From Oscillospiraceae bacterium (GTDB taxonomy: Bacteria; Bacillota; Clostridia; Oscillospirales; Oscillospiraceae): a stretch of 64,000 bases of DNA. The notes beneath the pieces were generated by a model. It was not told the DNA's origin, searched no databases, and worked only from the letters and a program-made list of their open reading frames with translations. Both the position numbers and the translations under genes were made by a program. This document shows, piece by piece, positions 9,094 to 18,253 of this stretch (the first letter of the stretch is position 1; every line of letters starts with the position of its first letter). The stretch spans positions 40,590 to 104,589 of the forward strand of contig JAHHRX010000002.1 in the NCBI GenBank assembly GCA_020025545.1. The letters are read 5' to 3'.

Positions 9094-11226
9094 TTACTTG
9101 CCCTGCTCGGCAAGCTCCTTCATAGCGTCCTTGCGGCTGAAGTTTGCACGGCCCTTCTCGTCGAAGCCCATGAACTTGACCCAGGTCATATCGCCCAGAT
9201 TCAGCACATCCTCAACCTTTTCGACGCGGTGGTTCTCCAGCTTGGAGATGTGAACCATGCCGTCGTGACCCGGAGCAATCTCCACGAATGCGCCGATGGG
9301 CAGGATCCGGACAACCTTGCCGTAGTAGAGCTTACCCACCTCGGGAACGAAGCAGATATCGTCCACCATCTTCTTGGCAGCGTAAGCAGCGGCAGAATCC
9401 ACAGCGGAGATAAAGACGGAGCCATCGTCGTCGATGTCCACCTTTGCACCGGTGTCGGCGCAGATCTTCTGGATGGTCTTTCCGCCGGAGCCGATGACCT
9501 CACGGATCTTCTCAACGGGGATCTTGAGGCTCAGCATCTTGGGAGCATACTCGGAAACCTCGGCACGGGGCTCAGCGATGCAGGGCAGGATCACCTCGGA
9601 GATGATTTCCAGACGAGCCTTGCGGCAGCGCTCCAGAGCGTCAGCGATGATTTCCATAGTTAGGCCCTTGTTCTTCAGGTCCATCTGGATGGCGGTGATA
9701 CCCTCGGTAGTACCGGCAACCTTGAAGTCCATTTCGCCGTGGAAATCCTCGACACCCTGAATGTCGGTAAAGGTTCTCCACTCGCCGGTCTCCTGATCGG
9801 AGATCAGGCCGCAGGAAATACCTGCCACGGGGCGCTTGATGGGCACGCCGGCATCCATCAGAGCCAGCGTAGAGCCGCAGATGGATCCCTGAGAGGTAGA
9901 GCCGTTGGAGGACAGAACCTCGGAAACCACACGGATGGCATAGGGGAACTCCTCCACGGACGGGATCACAGGCAGCAGGGCCTTTTCAGCCAGAGCGCCG
10001 TGACCGATCTCACGACGGGAGGTGGAACGGGCAGCCCGTGCCTCACCGGTGGAGAAAGAGGGGAAGTTGTAGTGATGGATATAGCGCTTGCTTTCCTCGG
10101 GGTAGATGGTGTCCAGCTTCTGAGCAGCGGATAGGGTATTGAGGGTGCAGATGGAAAGCACCTGCGTCTGACCACGGGAGAACAGGCCGCTGCCGTGAAC
10201 TCTGGGCAGGACGCCGACTTCGGCATCCAGAGGACGGATCTCGTCCATGCCGCGGCCGTCCACACGCTTACCCTGCAGGAGCCACTTCTTGACGACCTTC
10301 TTCTGCATCTTGTAGAGGCAGACCTCGATATCGGTTGCGAAGCTCTCGTACTTATCACCGAACTTCTCCTGGAAGTCCAGACGGGCAGCGGTGAGCCGCT
10401 CCTCACGGATATTCTTGTCGGCAGTGTCCAGAGCATTTTCGATCTGGGGCAGGCCGTACGCCATCAGCTCGTCCAGCAGGTCATGGTTCACAGCTGCCTT
10501 CTCGAAGGTAAACTTGGGCTTGCCGATTTCAGCAACGATGCCGTTGATAAACTTGACGATCTCCATGTTGGTCTCGTGGGCAATGCGGATAGCCTCCAGC
10601 ACCACGGACTCGGGAGCCTCGTCAGCCTCGGTCTCGATCATGACCACCTTCTCGAAGGTGGAGCTGATGCAGACGAAGCAGTCACCGGCCTCACGCTCTT
10701 CAGCGGAGGGGTTCACAATATACTTGTCACCCACATGGGAGACATTGGTGGTGGCAACCGGTCCGTTCCAGGGCACATCGGAAGAAGCGATGGCAATGGA
10801 AGCGCCCAGAGAAGCCACGATCTCTACGGGGTTATCGTAGTCGTTGGCAAGGACGGTGCAGGTAACGACGGTATCGTTTCGCAGCTCATCGTCGAAAAGG
10901 GGACGCATGGGCCGGTCGATGATCCGGCTGTTGAGGATGCCCCGCTCAGAGGGCTTGCCCTCACGGCGGTTAAAGGAGCCGGGGATGCGGCCCACAGAGT
11001 ACATTCTCTCCTCAAACTCGATGGTGAGGGGGAAGTAATCAATACCGGTCTTGGGGATGGGGTTGCAGGTGCAGGTGGTGAGAACCACGGTATCGCCGTA
11101 ACGGCAGATGCACTCGGCATTGGCAAGCTCTGCCACCTTACCGGTTTCCACGGTAAAGGGACGGCCTCCGATTTCCATCTCGTACACATGATGATTGGGA
11201 TACTGCTTACGAGTAATCAATTTCAT
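9094..11226 (-). CDS. pnp: Polyribonucleotide nucleotidyltransferase (PNPase)
   Basis: 710 residues. Two RNase PH-like domains are separated by a helical region: the first begins RPFTVETGKVAELANAEC, the second has RVHGSGLFSRGQTQVLS and RREIGHGALAEKAL. A KH domain (VIGSGGKTIQKICADTGAKV) and an S1 domain (GKVVRILPIGAFVEIAPGHDG) follow. It degrades RNA 3'-5' by phosphorolysis and adds tails in the reverse reaction. I start it at the ATG at 11226, because AGGAGG sits immediately upstream; the open frame running to 11364 crosses the rpsO terminator and is not coding. It lies after rpsO as in many bacteria and is preceded by a long leader hairpin. Confidence 0.96.
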   Translation of the reverse strand: MKLITRKQYPNHHVYEMEIGGRPFTVETGKVAELANAECICRYGDTVVLTTCTCNPIPKTGIDYFPLTIEFEERMYSVGRIPGSFNRREGKPSERGILNSRIIDRPMRPLFDDELRNDTVVTCTVLANDYDNPVEIVASLGASIAIASSDVPWNGPVATTNVSHVGDKYIVNPSAEEREAGDCFVCISSTFEKVVMIETEADEAPESVVLEAIRIAHETNMEIVKFINGIVAEIGKPKFTFEKAAVNHDLLDELMAYGLPQIENALDTADKNIREERLTAARLDFQEKFGDKYESFATDIEVCLYKMQKKVVKKWLLQGKRVDGRGMDEIRPLDAEVGVLPRVHGSGLFSRGQTQVLSICTLNTLSAAQKLDTIYPEESKRYIHHYNFPSFSTGEARAARSTSRREIGHGALAEKALLPVIPSVEEFPYAIRVVSEVLSSNGSTSQGSICGSTLALMDAGVPIKRPVAGISCGLISDQETGEWRTFTDIQGVEDFHGEMDFKVAGTTEGITAIQMDLKNKGLTMEIIADALERCRKARLEIISEVILPCIAEPRAEVSEYAPKMLSLKIPVEKIREVIGSGGKTIQKICADTGAKVDIDDDGSVFISAVDSAAAYAAKKMVDDICFVPEVGKLYYGKVVRILPIGAFVEIAPGHDGMVHISKLENHRVEKVEDVLNLGDMTWVKFMGFDEKGRANFSRKDAMKELAEQGK

Positions 11227-11248
11227 AACCTCCTGAATTACTTTTGGG

Positions 11249-11319
11249 TCGGGAGGTTTAGCATTTGAAACCGGTGCCGAATCTTCGGCATCACTTTCAA
11301 CTGCTAAAGGGACTCCCGA
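11249..11319 (-). promoter_or_regulatory. Long imperfect stem-loop in the pnp leader
   Basis: The minus-strand transcript can fold into one extended hairpin. The arms TCGGGAG/CTCCCGA type ends (11314-11319 with 11249-11255), TTTAGCAGTTGAAA with TTTCAAATGCTAAA, and TGCCGAA/TTCGGCA at the tip are nested in order. It ends just before the pnp ribosome-binding site, like the pnp leader duplex that mediates autoregulation in E. coli. Confidence 0.65.
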
Positions 11320-11332
11320 TGGATTTGCGTTT

Positions 11333-11364
11333 GAAAAAAGGGCGACAAACGTCGCCCTTTTCAA
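11333..11364 (-). terminator. Terminator between rpsO and pnp
   Basis: Stem GGGCGAC/GTCGCCC extended by AAAA/TTTT pairs; six T residues follow on the minus strand. It is probably leaky, since I see no strong separate pnp promoter. Confidence 0.75.
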
Positions 11365-11367
11365 AAC

Positions 11368-11634
11368 TTACTTACGGATACCCAGCTTGGCGATGATAGC
11401 ACGGTAACGGTTGATATCCTTCTTAGCCAGATAGTCCAGCATGCAGCGGCGCTTACCGACCATCATCAGCAGGCCACGGCGGGAATGGTTGTCGTGCTTG
11501 TGCACACGCAGGTGATCGGTCAGCTCGTTGATGCGAGCGGTGAGAATGGCGATCTGAACTTCGGCAGAGCCGGTGTCGCCTTCGTGAGTAGCGTTGTCCA
11601 GGATAACCTGGGTCTTCTTTTCCTTCTGAATCAT
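11368..11634 (-). CDS. rpsO: 30S ribosomal protein S15
   Basis: 88 residues, normal length, with the family motif THEGDTGSAEVQIAILTARI and LLMMVGKRRCMLDYL. S15 binds the 16S rRNA central domain early in 30S assembly. ATG at 11634 gives the standard MIQKEKK start with AAGGTGG upstream; a GTG four codons earlier is less likely. Own promoter at 11758-11786 with a structured leader of about 115 nt, then terminator and pnp. Confidence 0.97.
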   Translation of the reverse strand: MIQKEKKTQVILDNATHEGDTGSAEVQIAILTARINELTDHLRVHKHDNHSRRGLLMMVGKRRCMLDYLAKKDINRYRAIIAKLGIRK

Positions 11635-11663
11635 GGTAATTTCCACCTTTTTTAAAATTTCCC

Positions 11664-11702
11664 AAAGCTAAGTAGCAGGTCGGTGAAGTGCCCTTAGGCT
11701 TT
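11664..11702 (-). promoter_or_regulatory. Candidate S15 autoregulatory leader fold
   Basis: On the minus strand AAAGCCTAAG (11693-11702) can pair with CTTAGCTTT (11664-11672), leaving a one-base bulge, 20-30 nt upstream of the rpsO RBS. Ribosomal protein S15 leaders in other bacteria fold near the RBS and bind S15. The exact class is not recognised. Confidence 0.45.
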
Positions 11703-11757
11703 CTCCTGCAACCGGGCTGCGGGTACAAAAATATTTTCTGGCAAAGCCAGCTCGAAT

Positions 11758-11786
11758 ATCATATCATGAGTTTGCCCAAAAGTAAA
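11758..11786 (-). promoter_or_regulatory. Sigma-A promoter for rpsO
   Basis: Minus strand TTTACT, 17 bp, TATGAT. Confidence 0.7.
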
Positions 11787-11795
11787 GCGGAACTT

Positions 11796-12683
11796 TCACT
11801 TTTTCCCAAAGAATTCTCTGGTTTGCAGGGCATTTTTCCGGATTTCCTTCTGTAAATCCTCCAGAGAATCAAATTTTCGCTCCGGCCGGAGGAAACGGTA
11901 GAAGCTCAGTCTGATTTCTTTTCCGTAGAGATCGCCGTCGAAATCCAGAATCCACGGCTCCACCGTCACGCCCTGACCGCTCACCGTGGGGCGGATACCC
12001 ACATTGGTCACCGCCGGATAGGTCTTTCCGTCCATGGCAGCCCGGCAGGCATAGACACCGTAGCGGGGCACCAGCAGATTTTCCGGCAGCACAAGGTTTG
12101 CCGTGGGAATCCCTATGGTGCGGCCCAGATGCTGCCCCTGCACCACCTCTCCCGTGAGGATATGGGGATGCCCCAGAAATTTCACCGCCCGGTCCATGTC
12201 TCCCTGCTCCAGCAAAAGCCTGATATAGGTAGAGGAAACCCGGATGCCCTCCACGGTCTGCTCCGGCACCACATGGCAGGGAATGCCCAGCCGGGCGCAG
12301 GCTTTGCGCATTTTTTCCGCATTTCCCTCGCCCCGGTAGCCGAAGGAAAAGTCGTTGCCGCAGACGATTCCGCCGGCATCATATTCCTCCAGCAGAAGCT
12401 GCAGGAAGTCCTGCCACGGCATGGTCATCAGCCTGCGGTCAAAGGGCAGCACCGTCACGGATTCCATGCCCCGCTCCTTAAGAAGCGTCACCCGATCCTC
12501 CAATGTATTCAGCATCTCGGGGGCTTTGCCCATGACCAGCTGATCCGGATGGGTTCCGAAGGTAATGGCGGCAGGAACGGCAGACTCCGCCGCAGCAAGG
12601 CGGCAGCAGCTTTCCAGCAGTGCCTGATGCCCCCGGTGAACCCCGTCGAAAAATCCGAGGGCGTATACTTTTTTCTCTGTCAT
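11796..12683 (-). CDS. ribF: Bifunctional riboflavin kinase/FAD synthetase
   Basis: 295 residues. The N-terminal nucleotidyltransferase domain shows GFFDGVHRGHQALL (the HxGH-type adenylyl-binding motif, about residues 10-23) and SSTYIR; the C-terminal flavokinase domain has GRTIGIPTANL and YGVYAC. It makes FMN from riboflavin and then FAD. It is the last gene of the rimP-nusA operon, 30 bp after truB, a placement common in Firmicutes. The RBS before ATG 12683 is weak (GGTG). Confidence 0.95.
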   Translation of the reverse strand: MTEKKVYALGFFDGVHRGHQALLESCCRLAAAESAVPAAITFGTHPDQLVMGKAPEMLNTLEDRVTLLKERGMESVTVLPFDRRLMTMPWQDFLQLLLEEYDAGGIVCGNDFSFGYRGEGNAEKMRKACARLGIPCHVVPEQTVEGIRVSSTYIRLLLEQGDMDRAVKFLGHPHILTGEVVQGQHLGRTIGIPTANLVLPENLLVPRYGVYACRAAMDGKTYPAVTNVGIRPTVSGQGVTVEPWILDFDGDLYGKEIRLSFYRFLRPERKFDSLEDLQKEIRKNALQTREFFGKK

Positions 12684-12713
12684 TTTTTCACCAACATTTG
12701 CAAAACTTCCCCG

Positions 12714-13574
12714 TCAGACCTCAAAAAAGCTCTTGACGGTGGACATGACCCCGTTTTCTACCCGGCACAGGGCCAGAAATTCCCCGTCAGCACCATAGGC
12801 GCGATAGGTTCCCTCTGCCAGCGCCACAGAAAAGCTGTTGCCGTTGCGGCAGCGCTGCTCCTGTTTGGCAGTAAGGGGCACCTTGGGGAAGCTGCGGAAC
12901 ACGCTGTCCACGCTCCGCAGATATTTTTGAGGTTCTCCGGTGTCCAGCAGCTCCTGCAGGGGCACCGCCTCGGAAATGGTATATTCTCCGGCCTGCACCC
13001 GGCGCAGCGCCGCCATGCAGCCGCCGCAGCCCAGAGCCTCGCCGATATCTTTGCAGAGGGTGCGGATATAGGTGCCCTTGGAGCAGCGAACCCGCAGATT
13101 GGCTTCCATGCCGTCGAAAGACAGCATTTCCAGCTCAAAAACCGTAATGGGCCGGGGCTTTCGCTCCACAGTCTGTCCCTTCCGGGCAAGGTCACAGAGC
13201 TTTCTGCCGTCCACCTTGAGGGCAGAGTACATAGGCGGAATCTGCATGATTTCTCCCCGAAAACGGGAAAGCACCTGCAAAAGCGCCTCCTCCGTCACGG
13301 ATACTTCCTTTTCTTCCAGCACGGATCCGGTAATGTCCTCCGTATCCGTGGCAACGCCCAGACGGAGCACTGCCTCATAGGTTTTTTCGGCGTGTTCGAA
13401 AAATTCCACAGCCCGGGTGGCTCTGCCCACAAAAACCGGCAAAACCCCCGTGGCCATTGGGTCAAGGGTTCCCCCGTGGCCGATTCTGCGGGTGCCGAAC
13501 ACCCGGCGAAGCCGGGCTGTCACATCCTGACTGGTCCAGTCCCGGGGCTTATCCACCACCACGATCCCCTGCAT
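12714..13574 (-). CDS. truB: tRNA pseudouridine(55) synthase
   Basis: 286 residues. GHGGTLDPMATGVLPV contains the catalytic Asp of the TruB family (about residue 37), and KTYEAVLRLG and GTYIRTL are the other conserved blocks. It isomerises U55 in the T-loop of tRNAs. I choose the ATG at 13574 (MQGIVVVDKP) because AGAGG lies upstream and it fits just after the rbfA stop at 13576; an ATG six codons earlier overlaps rbfA. Confidence 0.95.
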   Translation of the reverse strand: MQGIVVVDKPRDWTSQDVTARLRRVFGTRRIGHGGTLDPMATGVLPVFVGRATRAVEFFEHAEKTYEAVLRLGVATDTEDITGSVLEEKEVSVTEEALLQVLSRFRGEIMQIPPMYSALKVDGRKLCDLARKGQTVERKPRPITVFELEMLSFDGMEANLRVRCSKGTYIRTLCKDIGEALGCGGCMAALRRVQAGEYTISEAVPLQELLDTGEPQKYLRSVDSVFRSFPKVPLTAKQEQRCRNGNSFSVALAEGTYRAYGADGEFLALCRVENGVMSTVKSFFEV

Positions 13575-13575
13575 A

Positions 13576-13944
13576 TTATTCCTCTTCCTCATCCCGGTCG
13601 CTGCCGGTATCCAGAGAGTTGATCAGCTCCAGCAGATGTGCGCCGTAGACGATGGAATCATCCAGTGCCCACACAAGCTCCGGGGTGTAACGCAGCTTCA
13701 GGTCGTTGCCAACCTCTCTGCGGAGGAAGCCGGAGGCAGATTTCAGCCCCTTCATGGCGTCTGCTGCCTTATTTTCCTCCAAAAAACTCACAAATACCTT
13801 GGCATAGCGCAGATCCGGCGTAGTTTCCACGCCGGTAACGGAAATCATGGTGCCGCTGACCCGGGGATCCTTCAGCTCCCGCAGGTGTGCCGCCAGAGAT
13901 TTGCGGATTTCTTCATTGATACGATTGATGCGATTGGATGCCAT
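13576..13944 (-). CDS. rbfA: Ribosome-binding factor A
   Basis: 122 residues, family-typical length, with the single KH-type fold: RINEEIRKSLAAHL, then DPRVSGTMISVTGVETTPDL and a C-terminal ELVWALDDSI block. It helps mature the 16S 5' end in late 30S assembly. The C-terminal tail is acidic (DRDEEEE). Between infB and truB; RBS GGAGG. Confidence 0.95.
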   Translation of the reverse strand: MASNRINRINEEIRKSLAAHLRELKDPRVSGTMISVTGVETTPDLRYAKVFVSFLEENKAADAMKGLKSASGFLRREVGNDLKLRYTPELVWALDDSIVYGAHLLELINSLDTGSDRDEEEE

Positions 13945-14014
13945 AGCTACATCCTCCTCATTTCAGAAAATAGAAAAGCCGCCGCGCCGCAAAAGCGGTG
14001 CGGCGACGAAAGGA

Positions 14015-16363
14015 TCATCTCTTGATCTCCTGCATGGCGAAGCACTCGAATACATCGCCTTCCTTGATATCGTTGAACTTCAGAATGCTCATGCCGCATT
14101 CGTAACCGGCAGTGACTTCCTTAGCGGCATCCTTGAACCGCTGGAGGGAGGCTACCTGGCCCTCGTGGATCACGATATTGTCCCGCAGGATGCGGACCTG
14201 TGCATCCCGGGTAACCTTGCCGTCCTTAACCATACAGCCGGCAATGGTGCCGATAGCGCTGACCTTATAGGTCTGGCGGACCTCGGCGTGGCCGATGACC
14301 ACTTCCTCATACTTGGGAGCCAGCATACCCTTCATGGCGGACTCAATCTCGTCGATGGCATCGTAGATAACACGGTAGAACCGCATATCCACATTGGCTC
14401 TCTGTCCGCTGGCCTGTGCGGCGGCATCCGGGCGGACATTGAAGCCCACGATGATAGCGCCTGCGGTGGAAGCCAGCAGAATATCGCTTTCGTTGATGGC
14501 GCCCACGCCGGTGTGGATAACCCTGACACGGACTTCCTCGTTGGAAATCTTCTCCAGAGAAGCTTTCAGTGCCTCGGCGGAGCCCTGCACATCGGCCTTG
14601 ACGATCAGGGGCAGCTCCTTCATCTCACCCTCCTGCATCTTGGCAAAGAGGTTATCGAGAGTGACCTTGCTCATGGCGTTGGCGGCGGCGTCCTTTTCTG
14701 CCTGACGGCGCTGCTCCACCAGCTCACGGGCCATACGCTCGTCGGTAACGGCGTTGAACTCATCACCGGGAGAGGGAACATCCGCAAGACCTGTGATCTC
14801 CACAGGCTGGGAGGGGCCGGCAGTTTTCACGGTGCGGCCCTTGTCATTGGTCATCACACGGACACGGCCCACGGCGGTACCTGCGATGATGATATCGCCC
14901 TGCTTCAGGGTGCCGTTCTGCACCAGAAGGGTTGCGATGGGGCCACGGGTCTTATCCAGCCGAGCCTCGATGACAGTACCCTTGGCGCGGCGGTTGGGGT
15001 TTGCCTTCAGCTCCTGCACCTCAGCGGTGAGGATAACCATTTCCAGCAGATTGTCGAGGCCCTCGCCGGTCTTTGCGGAAATGGGGCAGATGATGGTATC
15101 GCCGCCCCATTCCTCGGGGATCAGGTCATACTCGGTCAGCTGCTGCTTGATCCGCTCGGGGTTTGCGGTGGGCTTATCCATCTTGTTGACAGCCACGATG
15201 ATCGGCACCTTGGCGGCCTTGGCATGGTTGATGGATTCTACGGTCTGGGGCATGATGCCGTCGTCCGCAGCCACCACCAGAATGGCAATATCGGTACACA
15301 TTGCGCCTCTGGCACGCATGGAGGTAAATGCGGCGTGACCCGGGGTATCCAGGAAGGTGATGGGGTCGCCGTTGATTTCTACCGTGTAAGCGCCGATGTG
15401 CTGGGTGATGCCGCCGGCCTCGCCTGCGGTAACCTTGGCATGGCGGATGGCATCCAGAGTGGAGGTCTTGCCGTGGTCAACATGGCCCATAACAACCACA
15501 ACGGGTGCACGGCCCTGCAGCTCATCGGGCGTATCCTCGTGATCGTCGATGATCCGGTCCTCAATGGTGATGGTGATTTCCTTTTCCACCTTGCAGCCCA
15601 TTTCGGTGGCCACATATTCGGCGGTATCAAAATCGATGGTCTGGTTGATGGCGGCCATGATGCCGTTCTTCAGCAGCAGCTTGATGACCTCACCGGCAGT
15701 CTTTTTCATCCGGGAAGCCAGCTCACCCACGGTGATCTCCTCAGGGATCTTAACGGTAAGGGGAGCCTTCCGTGCAACCTCCATCTGAAGGCGGCGCATT
15801 TTCTCCTGCTCCTCGTTGCGGGACTTGCTGCCCCGGAACTTATTATCCTTGCGGTTCTGCTGCTGACCCTTCTTGCCGATGCGCTGCTTGCCGCCGGCAT
15901 AGTTCTGAACACGCTCGGAAACCAGATTATCCACCCGGTCGTCAAAACGGGCGGCGTTCACCTGCACGGCAGAGGTATCCACCACACGCCGCTCCCGGCG
16001 GCGCTCGGGCTGCGCGGGCTTATTGGGCTTCTTCTCCTGCTGCTGGGGACGGGCGGGCTGCTGGGCAGCGGGCTTTTCCGTCTTTCTGGCAGGCTCCTGC
16101 GCAGCCTTCTTTTCCTCCTTGGGAGCCTCTTTGGGAGCTTCCTTGGTGGTTTCCTTGGGCTGTACGGCATAGACCTGCTCCAGAGATTTGATCTGGTTAT
16201 GCTGGGTCATGTAGTCAAACACAGTGTTGAGTTCCTCCTCGGTGAGAACCTGCGTATTGGACTTGGGCTTTTCGTAATACTTGGAGATGATCTCCGCAAT
16301 TTCCTTAGGTGCCACGCCGAAATCCGACGCAACCTCCTTCAAACGATACTTCACTAAACTCAT
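14015..16363 (-). CDS. infB: Translation initiation factor IF-2
   Basis: 782 residues. An N-terminal IF2N module (KYRLKEVASDFGV) is followed by a long charged Lys/Glu/Ala/Pro-rich linker (about residues 70-180), a second IF2N-like segment, then the GTPase domain with GHVDHGKTS (G1), DTPGHAAF (G3) and NKMDKP (G4), and domains II-IV ending in GYECGMSI. It brings fMet-tRNA to the 30S subunit and drives subunit joining. Sixteen bases separate it from ylxQ. Confidence 0.97.
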   Translation of the reverse strand: MSLVKYRLKEVASDFGVAPKEIAEIISKYYEKPKSNTQVLTEEELNTVFDYMTQHNQIKSLEQVYAVQPKETTKEAPKEAPKEEKKAAQEPARKTEKPAAQQPARPQQQEKKPNKPAQPERRRERRVVDTSAVQVNAARFDDRVDNLVSERVQNYAGGKQRIGKKGQQQNRKDNKFRGSKSRNEEQEKMRRLQMEVARKAPLTVKIPEEITVGELASRMKKTAGEVIKLLLKNGIMAAINQTIDFDTAEYVATEMGCKVEKEITITIEDRIIDDHEDTPDELQGRAPVVVVMGHVDHGKTSTLDAIRHAKVTAGEAGGITQHIGAYTVEINGDPITFLDTPGHAAFTSMRARGAMCTDIAILVVAADDGIMPQTVESINHAKAAKVPIIVAVNKMDKPTANPERIKQQLTEYDLIPEEWGGDTIICPISAKTGEGLDNLLEMVILTAEVQELKANPNRRAKGTVIEARLDKTRGPIATLLVQNGTLKQGDIIIAGTAVGRVRVMTNDKGRTVKTAGPSQPVEITGLADVPSPGDEFNAVTDERMARELVEQRRQAEKDAAANAMSKVTLDNLFAKMQEGEMKELPLIVKADVQGSAEALKASLEKISNEEVRVRVIHTGVGAINESDILLASTAGAIIVGFNVRPDAAAQASGQRANVDMRFYRVIYDAIDEIESAMKGMLAPKYEEVVIGHAEVRQTYKVSAIGTIAGCMVKDGKVTRDAQVRILRDNIVIHEGQVASLQRFKDAAKEVTAGYECGMSILKFNDIKEGDVFECFAMQEIKR

Positions 16364-16379
16364 ATACGCACCTCCAAAA

Positions 16380-16820
16380 TCAATGTTCCTTCTTCTTCAT
16401 GCCGACGGACTTCTTTCCCAGACGCCGATTGCGCTGATGGGCCTTTTCCTCGGCATTTCGCTTGCGGATCCTGTTGACCTGCTCCTGCAGGGCAGCCTCT
16501 GCCGCTTTGTTCTTTTCCGGCTCGCCCAGTGCCTGCACCAGAGACAGGGCCAGAGCCGCATCGGTAATGGCTGCCACAGCCAGACTGGTTCTGCCGATGG
16601 CAAAACCCATTTCGTCCTTTGTAAACTTTACACGCAGGCATTGCTGATCGGTTCCTGCCGCAAAGCTCTTCGCTCTGCGCCATGTATGCTCCGACGCATC
16701 CCCCGCCACCAGAATCAGGTGGGCATGGTGTGCTCTCGCCGCAGCGCCGACGGGCTCCTCGCCCAGCTCTGCACGGCCTGCCTTTCTGGCAAGTGCCAGA
16801 TAATTGAGTGCTCTATCCAC
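16380..16820 (-). CDS. L7Ae-family RNA-binding protein YlxQ
   Basis: 146 residues with a GTG start at 16820, chosen because GGAGG lies nine bases upstream and the start overlaps the rnpM stop by eight bases. Residues 1-95 form the L7Ae/L30e/Gadd45 fold (ALNYLALARKAGRAELGEE, then AHLILVAGDAS), which binds kink-turn RNA. A basic, low-complexity tail (KRNAEEKAHQRNRRLGKK) follows and is longer than in many YlxQ proteins. The gene sits between nusA-rnpM and infB as in B. subtilis. Its cellular role is unclear. Confidence 0.85.
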   Translation of the reverse strand: MDRALNYLALARKAGRAELGEEPVGAAARAHHAHLILVAGDASEHTWRRAKSFAAGTDQQCLRVKFTKDEMGFAIGRTSLAVAAITDAALALSLVQALGEPEKNKAAEAALQEQVNRIRKRNAEEKAHQRNRRLGKKSVGMKKKEH

Positions 16821-17085
16821 GGCTGCCTGCCTCCATTTCCTTCTCCAGGCGGTCATAGACCTCCTGCGGGATCTCGGTTTCCAGGCAGCGCTCCAGCGCA
16901 CGGCTCTTGCGGGCCTTTTTCAGGCATTCTACATCGGGGCACACATAGGCGCCTCTGCCGTTCATTTTTCCGCCGAAGTCCAGATTCACCGTGCCGTCCG
17001 TCATGCGGACAACCCGGATCATATCACGCTTGGGCTTCCTTTCCCGACAGCCCATACACTGCCGTTGAGGGATCTTTTTCTGCAT
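16813..17085 (-). CDS. rnpM: RNase P modulator RnpM (YlxR family)
   Basis: 90 residues with the family signature RQCMGCRERKPKRDMIRVVR and GRGAYVCPDVECLKKA. YlxR has been shown in B. subtilis to bind the RNase P RNA and reduce its activity, hence RnpM. The cysteines resemble a metal-binding cluster. Located 31 bp after nusA. Confidence 0.93.
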   Translation of the reverse strand: MQKKIPQRQCMGCRERKPKRDMIRVVRMTDGTVNLDFGGKMNGRGAYVCPDVECLKKARKSRALERCLETEIPQEVYDRLEKEMEAGSRG

Positions 17086-17116
17086 TCCTTTCCCTCCTTC
17101 TGCCGATCTCAGCGGA

Positions 17117-18238
17117 TTACTCCGCCTGGGTCAGCTCCTCTGCCTGAGAAGCAGGCTTAATGTCAATCTTATATCCGGTCAGCCGAGCTGCCAGACGGGC
17201 GTTCTGGCCTTCCTTGCCGATGGCAAGGCTCAGCTGATCGTCGGGAACGATAACCCGGCATGCCTTGGCGCCGCTGATCTCGGTAACGGAAATCACATCT
17301 GCGGGGCTGAGGGCAGCCTTTACATACTCGCAGGGATCCTCGCTCCAAACCACAATGTCGATCTTCTCGCCGTGGAGCTCATCCACAACGGCGCTGACAC
17401 GGCCGCCTCTGGGGCCGACGCAGGCGCCCAGGGGATCCACACCCTCCTGAATGGCATGAACCGCCATTTTGGAACGGGAACCGGCCTCACGGGCGATATT
17501 GCGGACTTCCACCTGACCATCGGCAATTTCCGGGGTCTCCAGTTCAAAGAGTCTGCGAACCAGATTGGGGTGCGTTCTGGATACACGGACCAGAGGACCG
17601 TGGCTGGCATTGCGCACGCCCAGCACATACACGCGGATCAGGTCGCCGGGGGCATAGCTTTCGCCGGGAATCTGCTCGCTGGTGTGGAGGACAGCATCGG
17701 ACTGCTCGTTGCCCTGACCCACACGGATGAACACATCTCCCTCGGGATCCACACGCAGCACGGTGCCGGTCAGCAGCTCCTGTGCCTTGTTGGAATAGGA
17801 TTCATACACCACACCCCGCTCGGCTTCCCGGATGCCCTGAATCACCACCTGCTTGGCGGTCTGGGCGGCGATGCGACCAAACTTCTGAATATCTACCGGA
17901 ATATTTACGGTATCCCCCAGCTGCACATTGGGGTTGATGCGGCGGGCGGCATCGATCTGGATTTCCAGAGCGGTATCCTCCACATCTTCCACAGCAGTCT
18001 TTACCAGATGCATGGCAAGTCCCTTTTCGTTGAGATCCACCACCACATTTTCGGCAGGGATATCCCGATGATCCTCACGATCCTTCTTATAGGCGTTGGT
18101 AAGCGCCTGCTTCAGCCGTTCTACCATGTAGTCCACGCTGATACCCTTGAGCTGTTCCAGATCCCGCAGACTTGCGAAGATCTCGGCACCGATGTCCACC
18201 TTGGGTGCTTCGGTCTTTTTCTTGGTTGTTCTGGCCAT
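17117..18238 (-). CDS. nusA: Transcription termination/antitermination factor NusA
   Basis: 373 residues, the short Firmicutes form without the C-terminal acidic repeats. N-terminal RNA-polymerase-binding domain, S1 domain (GTVLRVDPEGDVFIRVG), then KH1 (DPLGACVGPRGGRVSAVVDEL) and KH2 (AIGKEGQNARLAARLTGYKI). It promotes pausing and intrinsic termination. Its operon leader carries a hairpin with a short T tract, fitting NusA-dependent feedback control. Confidence 0.97.
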   Translation of the reverse strand: MARTTKKKTEAPKVDIGAEIFASLRDLEQLKGISVDYMVERLKQALTNAYKKDREDHRDIPAENVVVDLNEKGLAMHLVKTAVEDVEDTALEIQIDAARRINPNVQLGDTVNIPVDIQKFGRIAAQTAKQVVIQGIREAERGVVYESYSNKAQELLTGTVLRVDPEGDVFIRVGQGNEQSDAVLHTSEQIPGESYAPGDLIRVYVLGVRNASHGPLVRVSRTHPNLVRRLFELETPEIADGQVEVRNIAREAGSRSKMAVHAIQEGVDPLGACVGPRGGRVSAVVDELHGEKIDIVVWSEDPCEYVKAALSPADVISVTEISGAKACRVIVPDDQLSLAIGKEGQNARLAARLTGYKIDIKPASQAEELTQAE

Positions 18239-18253
18239 GTTCGTTTCCTCCTG

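Noticed and set aside
11227..11364. N-terminal extension of pnp
   Set aside because: It would translate the rpsO terminator and the leader hairpin; the AGGAGG-supported ATG at 11226 gives the normal PNPase start.
13847..16357. 836-codon open frame antisense to infB
   Set aside because: It is the shadow of the infB coding strand; no RBS, no family resemblance, and infB is certain.
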